Below, piece after piece: positions 1-9,138 of a stretch of DNA of 64,000 nucleotides. Below the pieces are notes generated by a model. That model saw only the letters and a program-made list of their open reading frames with translations. It ran no database searches and was not told the origin of the DNA. The first letter of the stretch is position 1, and each line of letters starts with the position of its first letter. Location: the NCBI GenBank assembly GCA_934218695.1, contig CAKQDA010000005.1:41445-105444 (forward strand), read 5' to 3'. The DNA comes from an uncultured Succinivibrio sp. GTDB lineage: Bacteria; Pseudomonadota; Gammaproteobacteria; Enterobacterales; Succinivibrionaceae. Both the position numbers and the translations under genes were made by a program.

Positions 1-687
1 CTTGATATCTGTGACAAGGCTTTACAGAGATTAGAAAAGAGAGCAAGAACCGGTGGAGACAAAGAGGCTTTAGCTCAAGTTGTAGCCTTAGAAAAGTGCA
101 AACCAGCTTTAGAGCAAGGTAAGATGTTACGTTCAGTTGATTTTACCGATGCTGACAGAGCTGCTTTAAGAAACTTCAACTTCCTGACCATCAAGCCTGT
201 CATGTACATTGCCAACGTATCAGAAGACGGTTTTACCAACAATCCATATCTTGATGCAGTACAGAAACTTGCACAGGAAGAAAAATCAATTGTTGTTCCT
301 GTATCTGCAGCTATCGAGTCTGATCTTGCTTCTATGGATGATGCTGACAGAAAAGAGTTCATGGACAGTCTGGGTATTGAAGAGCCTGGTTTAAACCGTG
401 TTATTCGTGCAGGTTATCAGTTATTAGGATTACAGACCTTCTTTACAGCAGGACCAAAAGAAGTAAGAGCATGGACAGTCAAAGTTGGTGCTACAGCTCC
501 ACAGGCTGCAGGCAAAATTCACTCAGACTTTGAAAGAGGTTTTATTCGCGCTCAGACCATCGCTTATGACGATTTCATCAAATATAACGGTGAAGCAGGT
601 GCTAAAGAAGCCGGCAAGTTAAGATCAGAAGGCAAGGACTACATCGTCCACGACGGTGACCTGTTCGAGTTCCTGTTCAACGTTTAA
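1..687 (+). CDS. ychF: Ribosome-binding ATPase YchF, 3' part (5' end outside window)
   Basis: YchF is an Obg-family P-loop NTPase that prefers ATP, binds ribosomes and is linked to the oxidative stress response. The frame is open from base 1, so the N-terminal G domain with its Walker A motif lies outside the window; 228 codons are visible. They begin in the helical insertion and run into the C-terminal TGS-like domain, which carries [32 protein letters not shown] and the family ending FLFNV. The ATG at 124 is internal, because homology to YchF continues upstream of it. A strong terminator follows the stop codon. Identity is firm from the near-continuous match to the known E. coli C-terminal half. 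Confidence 0.95.
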   Translation, partial: LDICDKALQRLEKRARTGGDKEALAQVVALEKCKPALEQGKMLRSVDFTDADRAALRNFNFLTIKPVMYIANVSEDGFTNNPYLDAVQKLAQEEKSIVVPVSAAIESDLASMDDADRKEFMDSLGIEEPGLNRVIRAGYQLLGLQTFFTAGPKEVRAWTVKVGATAPQAAGKIHSDFERGFIRAQTIAYDDFIKYNGEAGAKEAGKLRSEGKDYIVHDGDLFEFLFNV

Positions 688-710
688 TCTAATATTAATT
701 AGTTTTCCAA

Positions 711-741
711 AGGAGAAGCCTGCACAGGTTTCTCCTTTTTT
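711..741 (+). terminator. Rho-independent terminator of ychF
   Basis: The arms GGAGAA-CCTG and CAGG-TTCTCC form a GC-containing hairpin followed directly by a run of T. It lies 23 bases after the ychF stop. Confidence 0.85.
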
Positions 742-841
742 GATAATGTTAACAAAGTGAAAATTCAGAGAGCTGTTTCAAGGTCAACTGAGAACGGTCT
801 GAAAAATTTACCTTTATTGTTAATTATCATCCGTTAAAACA

Positions 842-884
842 AAAAACGCTATAAAAGCACCTAATATACGACTCTTATAGCGTT
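842..884 (-). terminator. Terminator of the minus-strand Usp gene
   Basis: The arms AACGCTATAA and TTATAGCGTT enclose a loop of about 20 bases. Read on the minus strand the hairpin is followed by T-rich sequence, about 40 bases past the stop of the gene at 923-1813. Confidence 0.6.
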
Positions 885-922
885 TTCAGAATTTTTAAAA
901 TGTATCTTTTTCGGGGCAGACA

Positions 923-1813
923 CTACTTGTTAATAGACTCTGAATTAACAATAAAAATATCACCTTTAATCTGTTCTAAAACAAGCTCACCTGCTGATGA
1001 ATTTATCGAACCTAAGAAAGTACTGCGAGGAGTTGTTCCCATGCAGACCATACGAGCATTCAGCTTTTCGCACAGTCTTGGAATTTCCTCATCGATTCTT
1101 CCTTCAACAACATGAACATTCTCAATAGGAACATTATGCCTTAAAGCAAACTCTTCAGCTAACTTCAGATGTACACCGACTCTGCTCTCAAGACCACCTG
1201 AGGCAACAATCTTAGACTGGCTTAAATTACCACCCATCAAACCTGGATTATCTGGGGTTACACAGTTTGCAATATGTACAGTGCCATCAAAGCTCTTTGC
1301 AAAGCTAGAAGCAGCCTCATATAAATAATCGTCAAGCATTCCCACCTGAGCCATATCAGTAAAATCAATTGCAAGAATTACTGACTGACCTAACTGAGCA
1401 GTAGATGAAGCATCACGAACTACCAGCAGAGGAATAGTGCACTTACGCATGATCTGACTGTCAACATTACTGATGAACAAATCCTTTAAAGCACGTCTCT
1501 TGTTGGCAGATATTACAGCAAGCGAACAGTTATCAGTCCTGCACTGCTCATTGAAACCTTCAGCTACATTCCTGTTAAAAACTACTTTGAAGTCAAAGTT
1601 CTTAATACTTGCGTATTTGCGCTTTAACATCTCAAAGTTAGCTTTTTCCTTTAAAGTGATCTGCTCTACATCTTCTTCCTTGTAGTCATTCACTACTCTA
1701 ACTGCTACAACTGAAATTGACGGATCCACTCTGGCGTACTGAGCGGCACGATCTAAAGCAGGCTGTTCTTCTGTTGGTTTTAATAAAACCGCAAATTTAT
1801 TAGGGGTTGTCAT
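923..1813 (-). CDS. Tandem-domain universal stress protein (UspE-like paralogue)
   Basis: A 296-residue protein made of two UspA-fold domains, roughly residues 5-140 and 145-290, the architecture of UspE. The end of each half resembles the Usp C-terminal strand (CTIPLLVVRD in the first; GTTPRSTFLGS followed by GDIFIVN in the second). Such proteins are cytoplasmic and support survival under stress or growth arrest; no enzymatic role is established. The ATG is well supported by AGGAGG five bases upstream. It is more diverged from E. coli UspE than the second tandem-Usp gene at 10833, so it is treated as a paralogue and given no symbol. It stands alone, divergent from modF. Confidence 0.8.
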   Translation of the reverse strand: MTTPNKFAVLLKPTEEQPALDRAAQYARVDPSISVVAVRVVNDYKEEDVEQITLKEKANFEMLKRKYASIKNFDFKVVFNRNVAEGFNEQCRTDNCSLAVISANKRRALKDLFISNVDSQIMRKCTIPLLVVRDASSTAQLGQSVILAIDFTDMAQVGMLDDYLYEAASSFAKSFDGTVHIANCVTPDNPGLMGGNLSQSKIVASGGLESRVGVHLKLAEEFALRHNVPIENVHVVEGRIDEEIPRLCEKLNARMVCMGTTPRSTFLGSINSSAGELVLEQIKGDIFIVNSESINK

Positions 1814-2184
1814 AGGAACCTCCTTCTTAAAAAATAACTTTTCTTAAACAAGAACTTTCAACTTTTATATTTTGATTTTAAAACGAAAAATCAATAATTG
1901 CCCCCGATTTTTCTAAATAATGCGACATAGCTTAATTTTTCTCATAAAAGTATTTATCTCAGTTCTTAAAATGAACAGATACAGGATCCGATATATTTCA
2001 GCTGTATTTAGTATTTGAAAAAGAAACTGAATAAAAATGAGAAAAAAGTGCATTTCTATTTATTGCGTAAAATGCAACATATTAGTTTTTATGTTGCACT
2101 TTTAAATTATCAGTTCTATAATGACCTACATCACATTTTGTTAATTATCTTAATATTAGAAACAGCTGATTAAGAAAGGTTTAT
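1814..2184. other. Divergent intergenic region, Usp gene / modF
   Basis: This 371-base AT-rich gap separates two divergent genes. It holds the Usp ribosome binding site at its left end and the modF promoter with an overlapping inverted repeat (2071-2122). No credible small gene was seen. Confidence 0.6.
2071..2122 (+). promoter_or_regulatory. modF promoter with inverted repeat overlapping the -35 box
   Basis: A sigma70-type promoter is visible as TTGCAC (2094-2099), a 17-base spacer and TATAAT (2117-2122), about 60 bases before the modF start. The inverted repeat TGCAACAT / ATGTTGCA occupies 2072-2099, and its right arm contains the -35 box. That placement suits a repressor operator; the regulator is unknown. 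Confidence 0.6.
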
Positions 2185-3648
2185 ATGACACAGCGTACTA
2201 TTACCTTTACAGAAGCAGTTTTTGCTCTGGATGAAGAAAGAACCGTTAATTTAGGATCACTTACAATTACCCCTAACGATCTTATTGTACTAATCGGCGG
2301 TAATGGTAGCGGAAAGACCTCTATTGCAAAAGCGCTTAACGGTGAAGTTCCTTTAAAGTCCGGTGTTGCACCAACAAACTATCATCCTGTACTGGTTTCC
2401 TTTGAAAAACAGATGGAACTGTTTGAAGCTGACTATGAGATGAGAAACTCTGACTGTACCACTCCCGAAGAGGAAATCGGTATTACTCCAGCTTTAATTC
2501 TAAAAGATGATGATCCTGATTTACTTCCTAGTTTAATCAAAGGACTAAATCTTGAGAAACTGATGGAAAAGCCAATCAGAATGTTATCTGGTGGCGAGGG
2601 CAGAAAGGTTCTTTTAGCTCATGCCTTGGCATCAAAACCAAACCTTATCATTTTTGACACTCCTTTTGATGCTCTTGACGTTGAAACACGAGCTGAACTG
2701 TTAAAACTGATAAACGAGATCCACATAAAATACCAGACACCAACCGTGCTGATTGTTAACAGACCAACAGAAATTCCTGAGTCTTTAACCTCTATGGGAA
2801 TCATTCAGAATTGTGCTATTTCAAAGTTAGCCTCACGTGAGGAAATCGAAGCTGACGATGATGCAAAATCACTGTTAGGTTATGCATCAATTCCTGATGT
2901 AACTCTGCCAAAGCCACCTGTTAAACTGGCATTACCTCCAATTAAGGGAGACACCATCGTCTCCTTAAAGAAAGTTACAGTTGAGTATCAGCGTGTAGTT
3001 TTAGATCACCTTGATTTTGAAGTAAAAAAAGGCGAACAGTGGCATATTATGGGACCTAATGGAGCCGGTAAATCTACCCTTTTGTCCATGATCACAGGCG
3101 ACAATCCTCTTGTGTATGCCAATGACGTTACTGTATTCGGATTTCGTCGAGGAACCGGAGAATCAATCTGGGATATCAAAAAATACTATGGTGTAGTTTC
3201 AGGTGCTCTGCATCTTGATTACAGAGTAAACGGACCTGCGCTACACGTGGTTCTGTCTGGTTTCTATGATTCAATAGGACTGTACAAGCAGCCTTCAGAC
3301 GAAGAGGTTGACATTGCAAGAAAATGGTTACGTCTGGCTGGACTTCAGGACAGGGAGCATGACTCATTCAAGTCACTGTCATTTGGACAGCAGAGACTGT
3401 TGCTGATAGTAAGAGCTCTGGTTAAAAATCCTCCTCTGCTGATTTTGGATGAGCCTCTACAGGGCCTTGACGGTTATGCCAGAGCTCTGGTTAAATCATT
3501 TATCAGTTATGTAATGCAGAATGGCAACACAAGCATTCTTTTTGTATCTCACCATGAAGAGGATCTTCCTGAAGGATTTACAAACAGACTGTCATTTGTA
3601 AAGGATGGCGACAACTTTAAGGTTGTGCAGGAAAAGCTTACAAAATAA
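2185..3648 (+). CDS. modF: ModF/PhrA-type double ABC ATPase
   Basis: A 487-residue soluble protein with two ABC ATPase domains and no membrane segment. Domain 1 has Walker A GGNGSGKT (residues 38-45) and signature LSGGEGRK near 134. Domain 2 has Walker A GPNGAGKST near 290, signature LSFGQQR near 398 and Walker B LLILDEPLQGLD. The stretch SGFYDSIGLYK and the closing FVSHHEED match E. coli ModF, also called photorepair protein PhrA and encoded next to the molybdate transport operon. No molybdate genes adjoin it here, so a role in molybdate handling cannot be inferred from context. Length matches the 490-residue family. Confidence 0.9.
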   Translation: MTQRTITFTEAVFALDEERTVNLGSLTITPNDLIVLIGGNGSGKTSIAKALNGEVPLKSGVAPTNYHPVLVSFEKQMELFEADYEMRNSDCTTPEEEIGITPALILKDDDPDLLPSLIKGLNLEKLMEKPIRMLSGGEGRKVLLAHALASKPNLIIFDTPFDALDVETRAELLKLINEIHIKYQTPTVLIVNRPTEIPESLTSMGIIQNCAISKLASREEIEADDDAKSLLGYASIPDVTLPKPPVKLALPPIKGDTIVSLKKVTVEYQRVVLDHLDFEVKKGEQWHIMGPNGAGKSTLLSMITGDNPLVYANDVTVFGFRRGTGESIWDIKKYYGVVSGALHLDYRVNGPALHVVLSGFYDSIGLYKQPSDEEVDIARKWLRLAGLQDREHDSFKSLSFGQQRLLLIVRALVKNPPLLILDEPLQGLDGYARALVKSFISYVMQNGNTSILFVSHHEEDLPEGFTNRLSFVKDGDNFKVVQEKLTK

Positions 3649-3679
3649 GCTATTACCTATAAAAGAAGATAAACAGAAT

Positions 3680-3713
3680 AAAGATCTGCAAAGCTATTTT
3701 GCAGATCTTTTTT
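3680..3713 (+). terminator. Terminator of modF
   Basis: AAAGATCTGCAAA and TTTGCAGATCTTT pair almost perfectly around a short loop and are followed by a T run. It lies about 30 bases past the modF stop and faces the convergent proA gene. Confidence 0.85.
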
Positions 3714-3795
3714 ATTATGAAATTGTGGTACTAAAAAGACACGAAAAACTCACCTGTCGCACTGGTGCACATAAAAGAGATCTGATTTGTCTTAC

Positions 3796-5052
3796 CTATG
3801 CTCTGCACAGATAATCACCTTCACAGACATACTGATAGGTGGTTAAAGCCTCTAATGCCATAGGACCTCTGGCATGAAGTTTCTGAGTGGAAATAGCAAC
3901 TTCAGCTCCCAAACCGAACTGTCCGCCATCAGAGAATCTTGTAGAAGCATTTACATACACGCATGCAGATCCTGATGCCTGTGTAAACAGCTTTGAATTC
4001 TCCCTGCTGTCAGTTAGGATTGCATCCGAATGTGATGCCTTGTGTGCTCTCAAATGAGCTATTGCCTCGTACACATCATCTACAATAGTGATATTCATCT
4101 TTAAAGATAAAAACTCTGTATCAAAGTCAGTCTCTGAGCCTGACTGCAGCAGAGGATAATCTTTACACATGGATAAAACATCACCATGTGCCACTATGTA
4201 AACTTTCTTTTCTGATAGCCTTGGTAAAAGAAGTTTTATAAAGTCACCTGCAATATACTTATGTAAAAGCAGAGTATCCAGACTGTTGCAGGCTGATGGT
4301 TTCTGAGTTTTGGCATTAACAACAATCTCTACACTCTTCTCAAGATCTGCACTCTTATCCACAAAGATGTGAGAAATACCAAAACCACCTATGATAACAG
4401 GGATAGAAGATTCCTTCTGACACATTCTCTGCAGTTTTTCTCCTCCGCGTGGAATGAGCACGTCAATATACTCATTTAAAGCTAACATCTGCTTTACCAT
4501 ATCCCTGTCAGTGCTCTCTAGGAAGGTTACTCCGTTAGGATTTAAGCTCTGAGACTTTAGAGCCTTTACAATTAAAGAATGCAGCATACAGTTGGTGTTA
4601 AAGGCCTCAGAACCGCCCCTCAAGAAGCAGGCATTGCCTGACTTTAAACATAATGCGGCAATATCAACAGTAACATTTGGACGTGACTCATAAATCACAC
4701 CTACAACACCAAAAGGTACAGATTTCTTTACTAAAGTAAGACCATTAGGCAGAGTTCTGCCGTCATAAATTCTTCCTACAGGATCATCTAGCAGAGCAAC
4801 TTTTCTTACTCCTTCAACCATTTCACGGAATCTGCTGTCAGTTAAGGTTAATCTGTCAACTAAAGCTTCATTCAGACCATTTTGTCTTGCATTCTCAACA
4901 TCAGTTCTGTTTACAGAAAAAATAGCTTCACGGTTATTCTCAAGTTCATCTGCAATTGCATACAAAGCATCATTCTTACTTTTAGTATCAAGAATTGAAT
5001 AGTCGTAACCTGCATTTCTGGCATTTTTAGCAATTTCTTTTATATCTAACAT
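3796..5052 (-). CDS. proA: Gamma-glutamyl phosphate reductase (proline synthesis)
   Basis: ProA reduces glutamyl-5-phosphate with NADPH to glutamate semialdehyde, the second step of proline synthesis from glutamate. At 418 residues it has the normal length (E. coli 417). Visible family motifs are PFGVVGVIYESRPNVTVD, the CFLRGGSEA segment, the PRGGEKLQ loop and the catalytic-cysteine region KPSACNSLDTLLLH near residue 253. It starts at ATG and lies 66 bases downstream of proB on the same strand, so the two form the usual proBA operon. It is convergent with modF across the terminator at 3680-3713. Confidence 0.95.
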   Translation of the reverse strand: MLDIKEIAKNARNAGYDYSILDTKSKNDALYAIADELENNREAIFSVNRTDVENARQNGLNEALVDRLTLTDSRFREMVEGVRKVALLDDPVGRIYDGRTLPNGLTLVKKSVPFGVVGVIYESRPNVTVDIAALCLKSGNACFLRGGSEAFNTNCMLHSLIVKALKSQSLNPNGVTFLESTDRDMVKQMLALNEYIDVLIPRGGEKLQRMCQKESSIPVIIGGFGISHIFVDKSADLEKSVEIVVNAKTQKPSACNSLDTLLLHKYIAGDFIKLLLPRLSEKKVYIVAHGDVLSMCKDYPLLQSGSETDFDTEFLSLKMNITIVDDVYEAIAHLRAHKASHSDAILTDSRENSKLFTQASGSACVYVNASTRFSDGGQFGLGAEVAISTQKLHARGPMALEALTTYQYVCEGDYLCRA

Positions 5053-5118
5053 GATGTTTTCCCGTAAAACCGTCCGAATTGAAACTTGTGTAATAATTTT
5101 AAACAGCTGACTTACTTT

Positions 5119-6237
5119 TTATTTGTCCAGTACGACTAAATCGTCACGGTGAATAGCCTCATCACCGTGAGTGAATCCTAAGATCTTTTCAATAGAAGAA
5201 GAGCTCTTCTTTTTGATTAGGTTAAGTTCATCTGACGAGTATCTGGTGATACCTCTTGCTATCACTGTCCCCTTCTGATCTTTCACCAGAACTGTAGCGC
5301 CTCGCAAAAACTCATTCTCGACACTGATAATACCCTTTGGCAACAGACTTGATCCCTTGCTAATGAGTGCTTTTACAGCGCCATCATCGATAATAACAGT
5401 GCCAAGAGCTCTGGTAGCCGAACTGATCCAGGACTTTCTTGCTACTACAGGTCTGTCTGAAGGCTTAAAGAAAGTGGCATTTCCCTGCCCGTGTACAAGC
5501 TCAAGTATTATTGAAGGATTTTCGCCTGATGCAATGATCATTTCAACTCCTGCCTGTGTAGCAACCTGAGCTGCCTTAATCTTTGTGGCCATGCCTCCAG
5601 TACCTAGTGTTGTACCACTGCCACCTGCAATTTCAATGATGTGCTCATCGATGACGTCTACGTTTCTGATAAGCTTTGCGTCTTTATTCTTACGAGGATC
5701 TGCTGTATACAGTCCATCCTGATCTGTAAGCAAAATTACCTTATCAGCTTCTACTAAAACCGCCGACAGAGCAGCCAGATTGTCATTGTCGCCTACTTTT
5801 ATTTCTGAAATACTTACTGCATCATTTTCGTTGATAATAGGTATCACACCTAATTCGAGCTGTGCAAAAAGAGTATCTCTTGCATTCAGATAACGCTCAC
5901 GACTCTCAAGATCAGCCCTTGTAATTAAAATCTGACCTACATTGAGAGAATAAATCGAAAACAGCTGAGCCCATTCTTCTATTAACTTTACCTGTCCTAC
6001 AGAAGCGAGCATCTGTTTGTATCGTACATCCTTTGGCAGATCAGGATAACCTAAAAGTTCCCTGCCAGCCGCCATGGCACCTGATGACACCAGGATCACC
6101 TTTGCGTGCTGTTCTACGAGTCTATGAACAACTCTTACAATTTCAAGCATATGGGCTCTATCAAGTTTTTTTGAGCCGTGAGTTAAGGTACTGGTGCCAA
6201 GTTTAATTACAATTGTCTGATTTTTTAATGAGTTCAT
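5119..6237 (-). CDS. proB: Glutamate 5-kinase
   Basis: ProB phosphorylates glutamate, the first and usually proline-inhibited step of proline synthesis. The 372-residue protein has an amino-acid kinase domain (KLGTSTLTHG at the N-terminus, SSGAMAAGRELLG, INENDAVS, DNDNLAALSA, DQDGLYTADPR, GTGGMATKIKAA) followed by a C-terminal PUA domain from about residue 275. This is the two-domain E. coli arrangement. The start is ATG. proA follows on the same strand after 66 bases. Confidence 0.95.
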   Translation of the reverse strand: MNSLKNQTIVIKLGTSTLTHGSKKLDRAHMLEIVRVVHRLVEQHAKVILVSSGAMAAGRELLGYPDLPKDVRYKQMLASVGQVKLIEEWAQLFSIYSLNVGQILITRADLESRERYLNARDTLFAQLELGVIPIINENDAVSISEIKVGDNDNLAALSAVLVEADKVILLTDQDGLYTADPRKNKDAKLIRNVDVIDEHIIEIAGGSGTTLGTGGMATKIKAAQVATQAGVEMIIASGENPSIILELVHGQGNATFFKPSDRPVVARKSWISSATRALGTVIIDDGAVKALISKGSSLLPKGIISVENEFLRGATVLVKDQKGTVIARGITRYSSDELNLIKKKSSSSIEKILGFTHGDEAIHRDDLVVLDK

Positions 6238-6306
6238 GATACTATTGCATGCTTTACTTGCCGGTTATTATGTTATAAAAGCTGACTAAATTAGCTCTCA
6301 GGAATT

Positions 6307-7566
6307 CTATATGCTGAATTTTTCAGAAAAAAAATCACAGATTTTTTTGGAAATTGTCTTGATGAATATAGCGTAACCATCATTTTTCATCCACACAGTT
6401 GAAACATCTCTGAAATTGTTCTCCAGCATTTTAATGTCTTCTTTTGTAACAACTGATTTTTCTGTTGCAAAAATAAGTGTGGGGACAGAACATCTGCCTG
6501 ATGAGGACAAGAGCCCCTGTGTCTTTAAAGAGAAGGCTTTAAACCTTGGAATTACAATATCCCAGTTGCTCGCATCAAGATCAAGCCTGTTGCAGAAAGA
6601 CGATCTTAAACACAGAGGTAATGAGTTTAGAATATCAGGATCGGTGTAAAAAGAGTGTACATAGGGAGCTGGCAGAGCTAAGGCTTTTACACTTTGCTGA
6701 TGCATGATTGCTGCCCTGATACATGCTGTTCCTGCAATTCCCGATCCAAACAAACCGATATTGGTTGAATCAATGGACCTGACAGTCTGTAAATGTTCAA
6801 TTGCATTTTCAATGACAGCTGAGAAATGATCATTTAAATTTAATTTTTCACAGGCTCCGATACCGGGCATTTCAACTACATACAGGGCAATTCCTGCATT
6901 TTTAAAATGATTTTCAAAAAATCTGTAGAATGAAGAAAAACTCTGTTCATACGTACATGAACAGATCACACAAGGATAAACCTTTTTTGTATCCGGAAGA
7001 TGCAGATATCCTGTAACTTTTTTTCCATCCACTGTGAAAGTATCTTCAATTAGGATCCCTGAACCAGAAATTAAAGAGAAGACTTTCTTGTAAGTCTGCC
7101 TGCATAGAGTATCAGCCTCTAAAGCCAGAACATCAGTCTTTAAATTTGGATATGAGGCAATAGCATAGTAGCGGGAAGCCATTCTATAGTTGTGGGCTGC
7201 GCCTTCAAAATCCTGCTTTTCCTCACATGTATGAGCTGCAGCCACTCTTTTTTGAGCAATTGAATTGAATTCATAAATCCAGTTGCCTGATCCATAGTCT
7301 TTAACGGTATCGAGACATTTCTCTCTGTTTCTTTTGGATTTTGAAACACTGATATTAGCAATTGCCTCATCAATGTCCATACCATTTCCTCCAGAAAGGA
7401 TCCAGAGAAATTTAAAGATAGGACGATAATAGTTTTTACGAAAACCTAAATACGGGTCATTGCGAGAAAGAACAGGCAGCTCAATTCCTGAATTGGAAAT
7501 CATAGAGGTTTCAGGATAATCAAACTTTGGTTTAAATAAAGTTTCACTTAGATTTTGAGAGAGCAT
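6307..7566 (-). CDS. frsA: FrsA family alpha/beta-hydrolase
   Basis: A 419-residue protein whose start, NLSETLFKPKFDYPETS, is almost identical to that of FrsA (fermentation-respiration switch protein, DUF1100). The GNWIYEFNSIAQ segment and the alpha/beta-hydrolase half with SLKTQGLLSSSGRCSVP also follow FrsA. E. coli FrsA binds unphosphorylated EIIA-Glc; esterase activity has been reported for the family. The position equivalent to a nucleophile elbow reads FGSGIAG and is not a textbook GxSxG, as is also true of E. coli FrsA, so activity is not assumed. It starts at ATG and is transcribed away from the origin-like region. Confidence 0.9.
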   Translation of the reverse strand: MLSQNLSETLFKPKFDYPETSMISNSGIELPVLSRNDPYLGFRKNYYRPIFKFLWILSGGNGMDIDEAIANISVSKSKRNREKCLDTVKDYGSGNWIYEFNSIAQKRVAAAHTCEEKQDFEGAAHNYRMASRYYAIASYPNLKTDVLALEADTLCRQTYKKVFSLISGSGILIEDTFTVDGKKVTGYLHLPDTKKVYPCVICSCTYEQSFSSFYRFFENHFKNAGIALYVVEMPGIGACEKLNLNDHFSAVIENAIEHLQTVRSIDSTNIGLFGSGIAGTACIRAAIMHQQSVKALALPAPYVHSFYTDPDILNSLPLCLRSSFCNRLDLDASNWDIVIPRFKAFSLKTQGLLSSSGRCSVPTLIFATEKSVVTKEDIKMLENNFRDVSTVWMKNDGYAIFIKTISKKICDFFSEKFSI

Positions 7567-7914
7567 CAGAAATCCTTCTTATACAAGACCGCTAATCAGA
7601 GAAAACAACACAAATAATTGTACAAGAGAATAGACCAAGTTTCATTAGCAATGGTTAATGAACACAAAAAGAGCAGAAAAAGAAACAAAATGTACAAAAT
7701 TAAAATCAGAAAAACAGGCAAAATACAGATCCTGCCTAACGAAAAATGCTCGAAAGAAAAGGATTTTTACCAGATAAAAACATCGACAAAATTAAAAAGC
7801 CGATTGGACAATATACCGAATAATCAGCAGAGAAGAAAAATAAAGCAAATGCGATTTCTATCGGATTTATAAAGAGTCAAAAAAGAAAATTAGAAATGAA
7901 CTTCCATACAGAAT
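7567..7914. other. A-rich leader between frsA and the DnaA-box cluster
   Basis: The plus strand is very rich in A and purines from about 7640 to 7910. One frame from TTG at 7618 stays open for 84 lysine-rich codons, but it lacks an ATG, a ribosome binding site and recognisable similarity. It is best explained by base composition. The frsA promoter should lie in the left part. Confidence 0.4.
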
Positions 7915-8885
7915 ATTAAGTTTTCCACAGAAGAAAAATACGATTTTTCCACAGTTTTCACTGTAATCCACAGAGTTTTCCACAGGTATCCACAACTGAC
8001 TGTGGAAAAAGATAATTTTCACATTTAAAAGAAAAGAGAATTTGTTAAACATCAAAATTTGGAAAAACAGATTTTACACTTTTCTAACAAACTCGAAATA
8101 TTGAAAAATATTGTTTTATATTTGATTTTTAAACATTTATATTAAAATATTTTCATTTGAAAATTAACTTAAAAATACTTTTACTACTTTTATAAAAAAT
8201 AAATATGTCAATACATATACTATTATGATCTGTTCAAAGTTACCAGAACAGACATTTTTCCACACACTCAAACCTCGCATTTTTACAATAAACTATAAAA
8301 AAGGAGTCAGAAATTGCATTTACTTTTCCACAGTCTGTGGAAAAAAAACTGTTATGTGCTATTAAGAAATATTACTTGTTATATCTGTTAAAAAATAATT
8401 TATCTATCTGATTTTATTGCATTTAATTTTCTTAACAGATCTTGACATAACACTGACATTTCACAAATTAAAGAATAAAAAAAATTTTTATCCACAAAGT
8501 TTTCCACAATCATCTTCCGTCAGAAAAGTCACCCAAATCACTTACATTTCTGAAAGTAAAAAGAACCTTTTATCCTAATGGTGTTAATAACTTATTCAAC
8601 TGATTGATTTTAAATTATTATTTAATTTTTCAAATCAGGTTTAACAAATTTTCTAATTTGTGTACCAACTTTATTTATGCACTTTTTCCAAGTTTTTTTA
8701 ACAAACAGGGAAATAAATTCGCACCAATATAGCAATTTTTTATAACTTATTGAATATTAAGTTATTTATAATTATCAAGTCTTTTTTTATTTAGTTTTCC
8801 ACAAGGTTAAACTCCCTTTAAAATCGGAGTTTTCCACACTTTCAACCAATATCCACAGAGTTTTCCACAACTTGTGGTTATATGA
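7915..8885. other. Candidate replication origin: cluster of DnaA boxes in AT-rich DNA
   Basis: Between divergent frsA and murJ lies about 1.5 kb without a convincing gene. It contains eleven exact TT(A/T)TCCACA 9-mers: plus strand at 7921, 7945, 7976, 8256, 8324, 8488 (the canonical TTATCCACA), 8500, 8795, 8830 and 8861; minus strand at 8001 and 8336 (the last pair with 8324 as an inverted repeat). One-mismatch forms occur at 7964, 7986, 8849 and 8873 (minus). The boxes fall in three groups (7921-8009, 8256-8508, 8795-8881), separated by extremely AT-rich stretches (about 8085-8220 and 8580-8790) that could serve as unwinding elements. GATC sites are few. dnaA, dnaN and mnmG are not adjacent. 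Function is inferred from box density. Confidence 0.72.
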
Positions 8886-9138
8886 CAATTCGTTTAATAA
8901 AACAGTCATCCATTTTCAATTATGAAATTACCATTTTTTGTTATAATTATGAAAAAATTGTTACTTTGTAAATAATTTCTTTTATTTTTGAATTAGATAA
9001 TGACTACACAGTCTTTTTACAGAAACTCTTTTATTTATTAGATTCATCTTCAAATTTCTTTTCTGATATGATGTGTCCGGATTTTCTCTACTACTAGTGA
9101 ACTCGGTTCATATAAAACAGTCTATTAAGGATCTTAAA

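Noticed and set aside
7618-7872. 84-codon lysine-rich open frame from TTG
   Set aside because: It has no ATG or ribosome binding site and its composition simply mirrors the A-rich strand next to the origin-like region.
9073-9138. Upstream extension of murJ from GTG 9073
   Set aside because: The added residues do not match MurJ, and the GTG at 9139 has better ribosome-site spacing.
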